Shown: positions 17,548 to 26,788 of the stretch, piece after piece | Position numbering within the stretch: the stretch's first letter is position 1 | How the letters are laid out: each line of letters begins with the position of its first letter | Source: Candidatus Avelusimicrobium luingense | GTDB lineage: Bacteria > Elusimicrobiota > Elusimicrobia > Elusimicrobiales > Elusimicrobiaceae | Reading direction: 5' to 3' | Assembly: GCA_900315845.1 (NCBI GenBank) | Contig: OOHK01000002.1 | Location: 310,001-374,000 of the forward strand | DNA length: 64,000 bases | Made by a program: the position numbers and the translations under genes | Notes under the pieces: generated by a model | The model's database searches: none | Told to the model about the DNA's origin: nothing | Seen by the model: the letters and a program-made list of their open reading frames with translations, nothing else

Positions 17548-18099
17548 ATGGATATTAAAATTACGGCCAAAAACATTAAATTAACTCCGGCCATTAAAGA
17601 CTTTATCAATACCCGCGTGGGCAAAATTGAAAATTTCTTTGACAATATCGTTTCCGCCCAAGTATTGATTTCGGTAGAAAAGAAAATTCACCAAAAAGCG
17701 GAAATTATCTTGCACACCGGAGCCAAAACCACCATTAACGCCAGCGCCGTAGAAAGCAATCTCTACAAAGCCATTGATGCGGCCGCCGTTAAAGCCGAAG
17801 CGCAAGCCAAAAAAATTAAAAACAAAGCCAAAGCGCGCAAAACCACGAAAAAATCGGTCAAAATGGTAGAGATGGAACCTTTTACCGATACCGTATTATT
17901 GCCGCAAACGGACGTGAAATTCTCCGTCATCAAGCAAGTGGAAGTCTTGCCGATGAATCCGGAAGATGCCGCGTATGAAATGGAACGCTTAGGTTATTCG
18001 TTCTGGATTTTCTTAGACGAAGATTCCAAACAAATTAACTTAATTTTCAAACGATTAGACGGCACGTTTGGCCTTATCAAACCGATTAAGAAAAAATAA
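17548..18099 (+). CDS. hpf: Ribosome hibernation promoting factor, long form
   Basis: 183 residues: an N-terminal S30AE/YfiA domain (about 1-95; opens DIKITAKNIKLTPAIKDF) that binds the 30S decoding channel, a Lys-rich linker, and a C-terminal dimerisation domain (about 125-183; includes AAYEMERLGYSFWIFLDED) that pairs two 70S ribosomes into 100S particles. The C-terminal domain defines the long form. The start has GGAGG 6-7 nt upstream. It leads a run with hprK, rapZ and PTS genes, linking ribosome dormancy to carbon status. Confidence 0.93.
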   Translation: MDIKITAKNIKLTPAIKDFINTRVGKIENFFDNIVSAQVLISVEKKIHQKAEIILHTGAKTTINASAVESNLYKAIDAAAVKAEAQAKKIKNKAKARKTTKKSVKMVEMEPFTDTVLLPQTDVKFSVIKQVEVLPMNPEDAAYEMERLGYSFWIFLDEDSKQINLIFKRLDGTFGLIKPIKKK

Positions 18100-18111
18100 G
18101 TCGGAGTGTCA

Positions 18112-19068
18112 ATGGAATTTACCAAGTCCATTACCGTAGCAGAACTACTCCAAGTTAAGCGACTTAACTTGGAGTTGGTCTGCGGGAAACGTTATATTCA
18201 ACGCGAGATTACGTTAGGCAGCGTCAACCGCCCGGGTCTTGCGTTGAGTGGGCACTTGGATAATTTCCGCGCCAAATCGGTACAAGTATTTGGACGCGGC
18301 GAATATGCGTTTTGCCAAAAAGAAAATAAAACGCGCTTGCGCGCCAACATTACCAAAATGCTCAGCGAAGGATACGTGCCGTGCGTTATTATGACGGCCG
18401 ATTTAACACCGCCTGCCGCTGTACGCAAAGCCTGTTTAGGGGCAGACGTCCCTGTATTAAAAACGTCTATGGAATCTTCCGCCTTTGTAGCGGAATTTTC
18501 CCGCTTTTTAGATGAAAAATTGGCTCCCGTTACCCATGTTCACGGCGTTTTGGTGGACGTAAGCGGTATGGGGGTGCTTATCCGCGGAGAATCCGGCATC
18601 GGCAAAAGCGAGTGTGCGTTGGAGTTAATCAAACGCGGACACATTTTAGTAGCCGATGATGTGGTAGAAATTCAAAAAAGCCGCGGGCGTTATTTGGTCG
18701 GCTCCTGCCCCACGATGCTCAAACATTATATGGAAGTACGTGGATTAGGAATTTTGGACGTACCGCTTTTGTTCGGTGTCGGCTCTACGTTAGACGAAAC
18801 AAAAATTGATATGGAAGTGGTGCTGACTTCTCCTACCAAAGAACCGTTAGACCGGTTGGGAGTCGAGCAGAAAACGACCGATATTTTAGGAGTGGAAATT
18901 CCTTGTTTAGGCTTACCCGTTACACCGGGGCGCAACTTGGCGGTTTTAATTGAAGTAGCCGCCCTAAACCAACAACTCAAAAGCCAAGGAATTTTTTCCG
19001 CCAAAGAATTTAGCCAGAAAATTTTAGACAAAATGAAGAAAGGAAACGGCAAACCTTATGTCAAATGA
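18112..19068 (+). CDS. hprK: HPr kinase/phosphorylase
   Basis: 318 residues. Bifunctional enzyme that phosphorylates HPr on Ser46 with ATP and reverses it with phosphate. It has the N-terminal domain, a P-loop GESGIGKSECALEL, the catalytic run VADDVVEI, the HprK signature VRGLGILDVPLLFGVG and a C-terminal EVAALNQQLKSQG helix. The ATG at 18112 is chosen because GGAG (18103-18106) lies 5 nt before it; a GTG at 18106 would overlap the ribosome site. Its substrate HPr is encoded four kilobases downstream in the same run with Ser46 intact. Confidence 0.93.
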   Translation: MEFTKSITVAELLQVKRLNLELVCGKRYIQREITLGSVNRPGLALSGHLDNFRAKSVQVFGRGEYAFCQKENKTRLRANITKMLSEGYVPCVIMTADLTPPAAVRKACLGADVPVLKTSMESSAFVAEFSRFLDEKLAPVTHVHGVLVDVSGMGVLIRGESGIGKSECALELIKRGHILVADDVVEIQKSRGRYLVGSCPTMLKHYMEVRGLGILDVPLLFGVGSTLDETKIDMEVVLTSPTKEPLDRLGVEQKTTDILGVEIPCLGLPVTPGRNLAVLIEVAALNQQLKSQGIFSAKEFSQKILDKMKKGNGKPYVK

Positions 19069-19915
19069 AAAAAGACGGTTATTTATTATTACCGGCATGA
19101 GCGGCGCAGGCAAATCACAAGCATTAAAAATGTTTGGTGATTTGGGATTTTATTGCGTGGATAATTTGCCGTTAGCCTTATTCAAAGATTTTATTAACTA
19201 CGTCCGTCATAACGACGCCACCCGCGATATCGCCCTAGGCATAGACGTGCGCGAAGGCGACCGCTTAAAAGAAATGCCCGATTTGCTGGCCACATTGACG
19301 CACGATGAATTTACTATTAAAGTAATTTTTTTAGATGCGTCCGACGAGTGTTTAATTCGCCGTTTTTCCGAAACGAAACACAAACATCCGGTGCATAAAA
19401 AACTCGTAGCGGCTATTGCACACGAACGACAGGTAATGTCTCCCATCTTAAAATTAGCCAATGACATTATTGATACGTCCGGCTTAAAACTGGGAGAATT
19501 AAAAGAAAAACTATCCTCCTTACTTTCGCTTAAGCGCATGGGCGACATGCAGATTTCGGTGATGTCATTCGGATTCAAATACGGCTTGCCCAAAGAGTGC
19601 GATATCGTCATGGATGTGCGCTTTTTACCCAATCCGTTTTATGTACCCGAGTTAAAAGAAAAAACCGGCCTAGACCGCGAAGTACAAGAATATATTATGT
19701 CGTTTAAACAATCGCGGGAGTTTGCCGAAAAATTTGCTGATTTAATTAAATACTTAATTCCACAATATATAAAAGAGGGAAAAAGTTATTTAACAATTGC
19801 CATGGGATGTACCGGCGGCAAACACCGCAGCGTATTTATGGCACACAAGTTAGCAGAGTATTTGAATAAATTAAAATTAAGCGCCTCGGAATTCCACCGA
19901 GATATAGAGGTATAA
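19058..19915 (+). CDS. rapZ: RNase adapter / nucleotide-binding protein RapZ (YvcJ)
   Basis: 285 residues with Walker A GMSGAGKSQALKMF, the family segment YCVDNLPLALF and the C-terminal domain ending GCTGGKHRSVFMAHKLAEYL. In enterobacteria RapZ senses glucosamine-6-phosphate and guides RNase E; in Firmicutes the orthologue is linked to competence and carbon metabolism. It overlaps hprK by 11 bp. The hprK-rapZ neighbourhood is widespread, and the direct continuation into a PTS operon suggests a regulatory role in sugar phosphate control. Confidence 0.93.
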   Translation: MSNEKRRLFIITGMSGAGKSQALKMFGDLGFYCVDNLPLALFKDFINYVRHNDATRDIALGIDVREGDRLKEMPDLLATLTHDEFTIKVIFLDASDECLIRRFSETKHKHPVHKKLVAAIAHERQVMSPILKLANDIIDTSGLKLGELKEKLSSLLSLKRMGDMQISVMSFGFKYGLPKECDIVMDVRFLPNPFYVPELKEKTGLDREVQEYIMSFKQSREFAEKFADLIKYLIPQYIKEGKSYLTIAMGCTGGKHRSVFMAHKLAEYLNKLKLSASEFHRDIEV

Positions 19916-19917
19916 CT

Positions 19918-20325
19918 ATGTTAAAAATCATTTTAGTTACACATGGTAATTTGGCTAAAGAGATGTTAGATACAGCCTCCCAAATTATCGGCAAACCGGC
20001 AGATGATGGTTTTGCTACTTTTGCAGTTACTACCACCGCTTCCGTAAAACAAGAAGCGGAAAAATTGCAAAAAGAATTAGCCACCTGCCAAGACGGGGCC
20101 ATTATCCTAACGGATATTTTCGGCGGAAGCGCTACCAATATTTCACTTACAGCCAGCAAAGATTTGCCGAATTGCCATGTAATTACCGGGCTTAATTTAA
20201 GTATGCTTTTAACAGCGATGAACAGCCGTAAAAAATTATCCGCTAAAGAACTGGCGGAAAAAATTGAAGCCGACGGCAAACGCGCTGTTATTAACGCAAC
20301 GGAATTACTTATTAAAGGATTGTAA
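19918..20325 (+). CDS. PTS mannose-family EIIA
   Basis: 135 residues, the mannose-type EIIA fold. The phospho-accepting His is His9 in VTHGNLAKEM and the partner segment is TDIFGGSATNI. It receives phosphate from HPr and passes it to EIIB. It lies 2 bp after rapZ and overlaps EIIB by one base. Because it is a separate gene with a full EIIB-EIIC-EIID set following, it is more likely a transport component than a purely regulatory EIIA. Confidence 0.9.
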   Translation: MLKIILVTHGNLAKEMLDTASQIIGKPADDGFATFAVTTTASVKQEAEKLQKELATCQDGAIILTDIFGGSATNISLTASKDLPNCHVITGLNLSMLLTAMNSRKKLSAKELAEKIEADGKRAVINATELLIKGL

Positions 20326-20801
20326 TGGCTATTGTTTTTACGCGGGTAGATGACCGGCTCATTCATGGTCAGGTGGTACAAGCATGGTTACCTCAACTCA
20401 ATGTAGATGAGGTCATCATCCCTTGCACCAAAACAAACCGCGAAAACCTCAACCAAGGACTCCTACGTTTAAGTTTACCGTATGAATATGAACTCTCTAT
20501 TTTAGACGTAGAAAAAGTAGCCAATCACGTAGCCAAATTTCCTAAAAAACGGTTTTTCTTGCTATTGTCTTGTTTGCAAGATTTAGCCGATACCATTACA
20601 AACGCCGTTCCGATACGGGCCGTTAATATCGGCGGTATGCACTTTAAGGAAGGGGCACAAAAATTAGCCGAGCACGTGTTTTTAGATACGCAAGACCGCA
20701 AATTATTAAAACTGGTGCACGATTTAGGCATTACCATTGAAACACGTGCCGTACCTAACGATACGACATTATCTGTAAGCGAGGTATTAGATGAGCATTG
20801 A
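20325..20801 (+). CDS. PTS mannose-family EIIB
   Basis: 158 residues. The phosphorylation-site motif DDRLIHGQVVQAW (His14 or so) is typical of mannose/fructose/sorbose-class EIIB, followed by the conserved VNIGGMHFKEG segment. It passes phosphate to the sugar crossing the EIIC/EIID channel. Overlaps both neighbours by a few bases, so the set is translationally coupled. Confidence 0.9.
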   Translation: MAIVFTRVDDRLIHGQVVQAWLPQLNVDEVIIPCTKTNRENLNQGLLRLSLPYEYELSILDVEKVANHVAKFPKKRFFLLLSCLQDLADTITNAVPIRAVNIGGMHFKEGAQKLAEHVFLDTQDRKLLKLVHDLGITIETRAVPNDTTLSVSEVLDEH

Positions 20802-21396
20802 GTTGTGGCTATTGTGTATATTTGGTGCCTTGCTGGAATTAGATACCGCCTATGCGTTTCAATTAACGTTTTCCCGTGGAATTATCGCCGGACCGTTGTT
20901 GGCATTACTTACCGGAGATTTTGCCACCGGCATACAAGCCGGCGTATTTGCCGAACTTCTTTTTTCCGATGTTAATCCGTTAGGGGCCATCTTGCCCCCC
21001 AGTGCCACCATCTGTTGTGCTATTACCGTGGCCTTGCATGCACTTGGTATAGAACTTTGTTACGCATTTATTGCAGCCGTGCTCGGCTCCTTACTGTTTA
21101 TACGGGTAGAACATTATATCCGCAAACAACGGGTCAAATTTTTGCCGGTTTGGGAAGATAAAATCATGAAACGTCCCAAGGCGGTCACCCGTATTTTGTT
21201 TGATGAACTTTTACGGTGTTTCCTTATCAATTTTGTATTTTTAGCATTGTTTATCGGGTTAATCGGGGGCTTTCTCTCTTGGTTACAACCCCATATCAAT
21301 CCGCGGGCATTTTTTGCTTGCCAATTTGCATTTATGGCCGTGCCATGGATCGGGTTAGCGTCGCTTATCCCGGAATTTCGGCTTAAAAAGAGGTAA
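20791..21396 (+). CDS. PTS mannose-family EIIC membrane subunit
   Basis: 201 residues with five or six hydrophobic segments. GALLELDTAYAFQLTFSRGI matches the start of the family, where a glutamate-containing motif faces the sugar, and FAELLFSDVNPLGAILPPSA is the conserved re-entrant region. It is about 60 residues shorter than enteric ManY (about 265), mainly at the C-terminal end, as is seen in some regulatory PTS systems of non-enteric phyla. The sugar transported cannot be predicted. Confidence 0.82.
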   Translation: MSIELWLLCIFGALLELDTAYAFQLTFSRGIIAGPLLALLTGDFATGIQAGVFAELLFSDVNPLGAILPPSATICCAITVALHALGIELCYAFIAAVLGSLLFIRVEHYIRKQRVKFLPVWEDKIMKRPKAVTRILFDELLRCFLINFVFLALFIGLIGGFLSWLQPHINPRAFFACQFAFMAVPWIGLASLIPEFRLKKR

Positions 21397-21399
21397 CGT

Positions 21400-22224
21400 A
21401 TGAAATTCACGCAACAAGTCGGTTTTTTTATGCGCTCGTTCTTTTTGCAAGCCGGGTGGAATTACCAAAAATATCAAAATATAGGGTTATTGTTTATCAT
21501 GCGGCCGTTTCTTAGCCGGTTATATAAAAAGGATCCGAAAAAATTAGAAGATGCCGTCGCTCGTTATCTGGCCACTTTTAATACCCAACCTATTTTAGCC
21601 TCGTTTTGTTTCGGGGCACTTGCTAAGCAAGAAGAACATATTGCCCATGCTCAAAATTTTGCCGAAACGCATGAAGAAACCCAAGCATGGAACACCATTA
21701 AACGCGGGCTGTCTATTACTACGGCTTCTATCGGTGATCGTTTGTTTTGGGGGACATTAAAACCCTTAACGTTATTACTGGCACTATTTATTTGGCTGGT
21801 ACTGGGCGTACATATTTTTGAAAGCACGCCGGAACTTCCGCTGCCGTGCTTGTATATTTGGGCCGGTAGCATAGCGGCTTTTTTGGCCTTTAACGTAATT
21901 GCTTTATTTGTTAAATGGGAAGGATTTAAAACCAGTTATAAGGCTGTGTACGGGGCCTGTTACGGGCTTACCAGTTTTGACTGGAATAAAACAATTTACA
22001 ATGCTAAAAAAATCGGATTGGTGTTAACCGTTGCCATGATTTTACTCGGTATTTATTATTACTTACGGGAATTTCAACAATCTATTGACGTACACTTTAT
22101 TACCCGTGCCGTAATTGTGTTATTTTTCGTTTGTATTAGTTTTATTACGCGGCGGTTGCGTATTCCAAATATGTACTTATATTTGGCGGCAGTAGTCGTA
22201 TTTAATCTAGTGTGTTATTTATAG
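21400..22224 (+). CDS. PTS mannose-family EIID membrane subunit
   Basis: 274 residues. The soluble N-terminal part contains the EIID pattern FFLQAGWNYQKYQNIGLLF, followed by a long amphipathic region and about four hydrophobic segments toward the C-terminus (about 125-150, 155-180, 205-225, 235-270). EIID exists only in mannose-class PTS, so this fixes the class of the whole set. Starts 3 bp after EIIC. Confidence 0.85.
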   Translation: MKFTQQVGFFMRSFFLQAGWNYQKYQNIGLLFIMRPFLSRLYKKDPKKLEDAVARYLATFNTQPILASFCFGALAKQEEHIAHAQNFAETHEETQAWNTIKRGLSITTASIGDRLFWGTLKPLTLLLALFIWLVLGVHIFESTPELPLPCLYIWAGSIAAFLAFNVIALFVKWEGFKTSYKAVYGACYGLTSFDWNKTIYNAKKIGLVLTVAMILLGIYYYLREFQQSIDVHFITRAVIVLFFVCISFITRRLRIPNMYLYLAAVVVFNLVCYL

Positions 22225-22231
22225 GAGAAGT

Positions 22232-22501
22232 ATGGTACAACACGATTTGAAAATTCTTAATCAACTTGGCTTACATGCCCGCCCTGCCGCGCTTATTGCT
22301 CAAACTGCCGGTAATTACGCGTGTAGCATTTCGCTCACCAAAGACGGCGTGCGCGTAGATGCCAAAAGCATCATGGGGGTCATGATGTTAGCCGCCGAAC
22401 ATGGCTCCACATTACACCTAACAACCGAAGGGAAAGACGAAAAAGAAGCGGCCAATGCTATAAAAGCGTTGTTTGAAAATAAATTTAATGAGGAATTTTA
22501 G
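22232..22501 (+). CDS. ptsH: Phosphocarrier protein HPr
   Basis: 89 residues. The active His is in LGLHARPAALI (His16 in this numbering) and the regulatory Ser is in DAKSIMGVMMLAAEHG, the context recognised by HPr kinase. Presence of both sites plus hprK in the same run means the HPr-Ser-P switch is likely functional. It sits directly before ptsI with one-base spacing. Confidence 0.95.
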   Translation: MVQHDLKILNQLGLHARPAALIAQTAGNYACSISLTKDGVRVDAKSIMGVMMLAAEHGSTLHLTTEGKDEKEAANAIKALFENKFNEEF

Positions 22502-24244
22502 ATGCTTGTTTTGAAAGGAATTGCGGCCAGCCCGGGAATTTCTATTGGCCCAGCCGTACTTTTGCCGGGAGAAAATTTCGCATTGTCGCGCCAGTATATT
22601 GCCGATAACGAAATTCCCGCCGAAGTAAAAAAATTGGAAGAGGCTATCCGACAAACACTTACCGAGTTAGATAATTACGAACACAAAGTGTTGGACTCGC
22701 TTGGGGCGGAGTATGCCAATTTGATGTCCACGCATAAACTGATTTTGCAAGATCCGGCGTTCACTTCATCTATTATCCAGAAAATCAAAAACGAACAATT
22801 GTCCGCCCAAGCGGCTATTTTATTTACATTACAGGAATTCGCCGCGCAATTTCAAAAGATACAAGATCCGTTTTTCAAAGAACGCCGCAACGATTTATTT
22901 GACGTCGGCAAGCGGTTGGCTAACAATTTAACGGGTAGCCAAGATAATTTTTTAGCCTCTGTACAAAAACCGTCGCTGCTGGTGGCGCACAATTTATATC
23001 CGTCCGATACGATCAATCTACAAGAGCACCAAATTTTAGGTTTTTGTACGGACGTCGGCGGAAAAACAAGCCACACGGCTTTACTTGCACAAAGTTTGAA
23101 TATTCCGGCAGTGGTCGGGTTATCTACGGCATCTAAAGATGTTCACGCCGGGGATACGTTAATTATTGACGGCGAAAACGGGTTACTGGTCATCAACCCG
23201 GACCGATACACCCTTTCCAATTACCGTAAGCTTCAGCGTGACTTGAAAAAGACGGAAGCCTTATTAAAAACGATCAATCATTTACCGGTGATTACGCAAG
23301 ACGGGCGCCCGGTTAAACTGTTTGTCAATTACGATCCGCGCACCGATAAAAAAGATAATAAGCACCTTATTACAGACGGTTTGGGCTTACTGCGTACCGA
23401 GTTTATCTTTATGGGGACTCCGGTTCCCCCGTCGGAAGACGAACAATATAATATTTATTTGGCAACGGCCAAACGCTTTGATATGCGCCCGGTTACTATC
23501 CGTTTAGCCGATTTGGGTGCAGATAAAATGCCCGATTTCCCGTTAGACGAATTTGATCAAGACGAAAACCCGTTTATGGGTTGCCGCGGGATTCGGCTTT
23601 TCTTAAAAAATCCGGATTTATTAAAAACCCAACTGCGCGCCATTGTACGTACCGCGTGCGAAGTTCCGGCGCAACTGGGCATTATGATTCCGATGGTTTC
23701 TTCGGTGGAAGAAGTGCGCCACGTGCGAAAAGCCTTTAACGAAATTTTGGAAGACTTTGCCAAACAAGGCAAACGGCCCGTCAATAAAATTGCGCTGGGC
23801 GCGATGATTGAAGTACCGTCCGCGGCCATTGCATTAGATGGTATGATTAACGATTTAGATTTTATTTCCATCGGCACGAACGATTTAATCCAATACTTAA
23901 TCGCGGTAGATCGCGTCAATCAAGAAGTGGCCCATTTATACGATCCGTGCCACCCGGCTGTTGCGCGGACGTTAAACCTAATTATCCAAACGGCGCATAA
24001 GCGCGGCAAGACCGTCAGCATTTGCGGGGAAATTGCTTCCGACACCAAAATGTTGCCGTTGTTACTGGGCTTAAACGTAGATGCGCTTTCCGTTACGCCG
24101 CGTATGTTTTTACGTGTAAAAAACAATATCAGAAATTCCAATTTTGAGCATTGTTCCGACTTGGCCCAAGCCGCTCTTTTAATGGGCAGTTCGGATGAAA
24201 TCAGAAATTTAATTGAACAGAATAACGAAAATGAAAATCCGTAA
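22502..24244 (+). CDS. ptsI: PTS enzyme I
   Basis: 580 residues. Phosphoenolpyruvate-protein phosphotransferase that starts the PTS relay. N-terminal HPr-binding helices, the phospho-His in GGKTSHTALLAQSLNIPAVVG, the PEP-binding TIM barrel with LRTEFIFMG, MGCRGIRLFL, GAMIEVPSAAI, the metal site IGTNDLIQY and the active Cys in ICGEIASD. Complete. Its last 14 bases overlap lepA. Confidence 0.95.
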   Translation: MLVLKGIAASPGISIGPAVLLPGENFALSRQYIADNEIPAEVKKLEEAIRQTLTELDNYEHKVLDSLGAEYANLMSTHKLILQDPAFTSSIIQKIKNEQLSAQAAILFTLQEFAAQFQKIQDPFFKERRNDLFDVGKRLANNLTGSQDNFLASVQKPSLLVAHNLYPSDTINLQEHQILGFCTDVGGKTSHTALLAQSLNIPAVVGLSTASKDVHAGDTLIIDGENGLLVINPDRYTLSNYRKLQRDLKKTEALLKTINHLPVITQDGRPVKLFVNYDPRTDKKDNKHLITDGLGLLRTEFIFMGTPVPPSEDEQYNIYLATAKRFDMRPVTIRLADLGADKMPDFPLDEFDQDENPFMGCRGIRLFLKNPDLLKTQLRAIVRTACEVPAQLGIMIPMVSSVEEVRHVRKAFNEILEDFAKQGKRPVNKIALGAMIEVPSAAIALDGMINDLDFISIGTNDLIQYLIAVDRVNQEVAHLYDPCHPAVARTLNLIIQTAHKRGKTVSICGEIASDTKMLPLLLGLNVDALSVTPRMFLRVKNNIRNSNFEHCSDLAQAALLMGSSDEIRNLIEQNNENENP

Positions 24245-26060
24245 TTTTTCCATCGTGGCCCATATTGACCACGGCAAAACCACCTTATCCGACCGTATTT
24301 TAGAAGATACCGGCACCGTTCCCAAGCGCAAAATGCAAGCGCAATTATTAGACGGTATGGATCTGGAGCGCGAACGCGGCATCACTATTAAAGCCAAAGC
24401 CGTACGTATTGCCTATAAAGATTACATCTTAAATTTAATTGATACTCCCGGCCACGTTGATTTTTCTTACGAAGTGGCGCGCTCGTTGCGCGCGTGTGAA
24501 GGGGTGCTGCTCTTGGTGGACGCTTCGCAAGGGGTGGAAGCACAGACGGTAGCCCACGCGCATTTGGCGCAAAGTTTGGGGCTTAAAATCATCCCGGTGA
24601 TGAATAAAGTAGATTTATCGCAATCGGATGCAGATGCTTCCGAAGAACAATTATGGGATATTTTGCGCGAACCCATTGAAGCCGAGCGCGTAAGCGCTAA
24701 AACCGGTATGGGTATTGAGCATTTATTAGACCGCATTATTGCCGATATCCCCGCCCCGCAAGGCAACCCCCATGCGCCGCTACGCGCGCTCATTTTTGAT
24801 TCTTATTACGATCCGTTCCGCGGGGTAGTCATGTATGTCCGTTTGGTGGACGGCACACTTAAACCGGGCCAAACGATACAATTTATGTCTTCCGGCACCA
24901 GTTATAAAACGGAAGAAATCGGGTTTATGACCCCTAAACAACTTCACAAGTGCGACCAATTATCCGCAGGCGAAGTGGGTTATTTAGTCGCCGGGATTAA
25001 AGATATTCACCAAGTAAAAGTAGGCGATACGGTGACACTGGCCGAACGGCCCGCCACCGAAGCACTGCCCGGGTACGCAGAAGCAAAACCCGTCGTGTTC
25101 GCCTCTATCTTCCCGGTGGAAACAACCGATTTTCCGCTCCTTCGCAAAGCACTTGAAAAACTGAATTTGTCCGATTCGTCTTTTCACTACCAAAGTGAAA
25201 CATCCAAAGCGCTCGGGTTTGGTTTTCGGTTAGGGTTTATGGGTATTTTGCACATTGAAATTGTGAAAGAACGGTTGGAGCGCGAGTTTAACTTGTCGCT
25301 GATTGCCACCAGCCCTAACGTCGTATATCACGTTAAATTCACGTCGCGCAAATCGCACCCGCAGGAACTGGCCGCCCTGCCCGACGCACCGGACGACCCC
25401 GGATATAAAATTATTGATAATCCGGCCAATTTCCCGCCGCACGGCGATATTATTGATATTAAAGAGCCCGTCATCCACATTACGATTGTAACGCCGGTGG
25501 AATTTATGGACGGGGTCATGACACTCTTAAAAGAAAAACGCGGAACGTTTATGAATATGGACCACTTGTCCAACCAACGCGTGATTATCAAATATGAAAT
25601 GCCGATGGGCGAAATGGTCATTGATTTTTACAACAAATTAAAATCGGTCTCCAAGGGTTATGCGTCATTTGATTATGAAGTGGCCGGATTTAGGAGTTCC
25701 GATGTCGTGTTAATGGAAATTTTACTGCACGGCTCGCCGGTAGATGCCTTGTCCGTAGTGGTGCATAAAGACAAAGCACAAACCATGGGACGCGCGCTCT
25801 GTGCCAAATTAAAAGAGTTAATCGGACGCCAACAATTTGAAGTGGCCGTACAGGCCGCCGTCAACGGCAAAGTGATCGCGCGCGAAACCATCCCCGCGTT
25901 CAGAAAAGACGTTATCGCCAAATGCTACGGCGGCGATATTACCCGCAAACGCAAATTATTAGAAAAACAAAAAGAAGGTAAAAAGCGGATGAAATCTATC
26001 GGCAGTCTCAATATTCCGCAAGAAGCGTTCGTGGCCATGCTTAAAATTGACGAAGAATAA
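24231..26060 (+). CDS. lepA: Elongation factor 4 (LepA)
   Basis: 609 residues. Translational GTPase that acts on stalled or back-translocating ribosomes. G1 AHIDHGKTTLSDRI, G2/G3 region with DTPGHVDFSYEV, G4 NKVDL, LepA-specific C-terminal domain ending with GKKRMKSIGSLNIPQEAF. The ATG at 24231 is used; a TTG at 24213 is in frame but inside ptsI and not needed. Translationally coupled to ptsI and last gene of the run that began with hpf. Terminator follows at once. Confidence 0.95.
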   Translation: MKIRNFSIVAHIDHGKTTLSDRILEDTGTVPKRKMQAQLLDGMDLERERGITIKAKAVRIAYKDYILNLIDTPGHVDFSYEVARSLRACEGVLLLVDASQGVEAQTVAHAHLAQSLGLKIIPVMNKVDLSQSDADASEEQLWDILREPIEAERVSAKTGMGIEHLLDRIIADIPAPQGNPHAPLRALIFDSYYDPFRGVVMYVRLVDGTLKPGQTIQFMSSGTSYKTEEIGFMTPKQLHKCDQLSAGEVGYLVAGIKDIHQVKVGDTVTLAERPATEALPGYAEAKPVVFASIFPVETTDFPLLRKALEKLNLSDSSFHYQSETSKALGFGFRLGFMGILHIEIVKERLEREFNLSLIATSPNVVYHVKFTSRKSHPQELAALPDAPDDPGYKIIDNPANFPPHGDIIDIKEPVIHITIVTPVEFMDGVMTLLKEKRGTFMNMDHLSNQRVIIKYEMPMGEMVIDFYNKLKSVSKGYASFDYEVAGFRSSDVVLMEILLHGSPVDALSVVVHKDKAQTMGRALCAKLKELIGRQQFEVAVQAAVNGKVIARETIPAFRKDVIAKCYGGDITRKRKLLEKQKEGKKRMKSIGSLNIPQEAFVAMLKIDEE

Positions 26061-26092
26061 AAAATCCCCGATACAATGTATCGGGGGTTTTA
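26061..26092 (+). terminator. Terminator after lepA
   Basis: CCCCGATAC (26066-26074) / GTATCGGGG (26078-26086) with a short loop and T4 tail; also A-rich on the other side, so it can serve the convergent pilin gene. Confidence 0.85.
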
Positions 26093-26108
26093 ATAAATCA
26101 TTTTTCGG

Positions 26109-26663
26109 TTAAGGCATTTCGTAAAAACGATATCCCCATTTCGTAGAAACATTGTTCGTTGCGTTAAACATTTTCCCGCAGAAACTTCCTTGGGCAAGAG
26201 CAAACCAACTTTGGCTTTCCACGCAATATAACTTTTTCTTTAGTACGCCGTCCGGATCGTCATGCACAAACATAAAGCCGCCGCCTTTATATGTACCGTC
26301 GCGAAAGACCGCGGAAGATAACAAAAAAAGCCCTGTATGGGACACATTGACCACCAACTCAAATTCGTTCGTTCGGCGCACAGCATTTGTTGAGGTTACA
26401 TGCAAGCCAAGTGAACTGGTAGAAGCCGAAGACAGGTGGTCAAAAGATAAATCCAACACGTCAAAATCATTGGCATATTCCCCATTGGCTAAAAAATAAG
26501 CCTCTTGGGCGGTAGCCAAACTTCTGGCAGCGGTTTGCAATTGTACCGAGCGGCTTTTCCACACCGTTTTTTGATATTGCGGCAAGGCTACGGCAGAAAG
26601 GATCCCGATAATCAACACGACAACTAATAATTCAATAAGGGTAAATGCTTTGTTATTTCTCAT
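26109..26663 (-). CDS. Type IV pilin-like / pseudopilin protein (pilin 2)
   Basis: 184 residues. Leader MRNNKA then FTLIELLVVVLIIGILSAV, the same N-terminus as the other three pilins. Predicted cleavage after Ala6; mature Glu5 present. Globular part has LANGEYANDFDVLDLSFD and a C-terminal Cys pair (LYCVES ... SFCGKMF). The upstream ribosome site is weak (GGGA). It has the palindromic promoter TACTACAATATAGTA at 26690, unlike the A-tract promoter of pilins 1 and 4, and shares the lepA terminator. Stand-alone gene. Confidence 0.85.
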   Translation of the reverse strand: MRNNKAFTLIELLVVVLIIGILSAVALPQYQKTVWKSRSVQLQTAARSLATAQEAYFLANGEYANDFDVLDLSFDHLSSASTSSLGLHVTSTNAVRRTNEFELVVNVSHTGLFLLSSAVFRDGTYKGGGFMFVHDDPDGVLKKKLYCVESQSWFALAQGSFCGKMFNATNNVSTKWGYRFYEMP

Positions 26664-26689
26664 AAAAATTTTTCCCGGCAGATGTGTAC

Positions 26690-26704
26690 TACTACAATAT
26701 AGTA
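26690..26704. promoter_or_regulatory. Near-palindromic -10 region of pilin 2
   Basis: TACTACAATATAGTA differs at one base from the palindromic core found at 33250 (TACTATAATATAGTA). On the minus strand it supplies a TATATT-type -10 about 30 bp before the pilin 2 ATG. Confidence 0.4.
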
Positions 26705-26788
26705 TCGGTTTTTTACCGATTGAGCAAGAAAAATTTCTACCGGTGGCGAAGATCTAAAGACAATTTACCCTTTATAAAAAATATCTTT

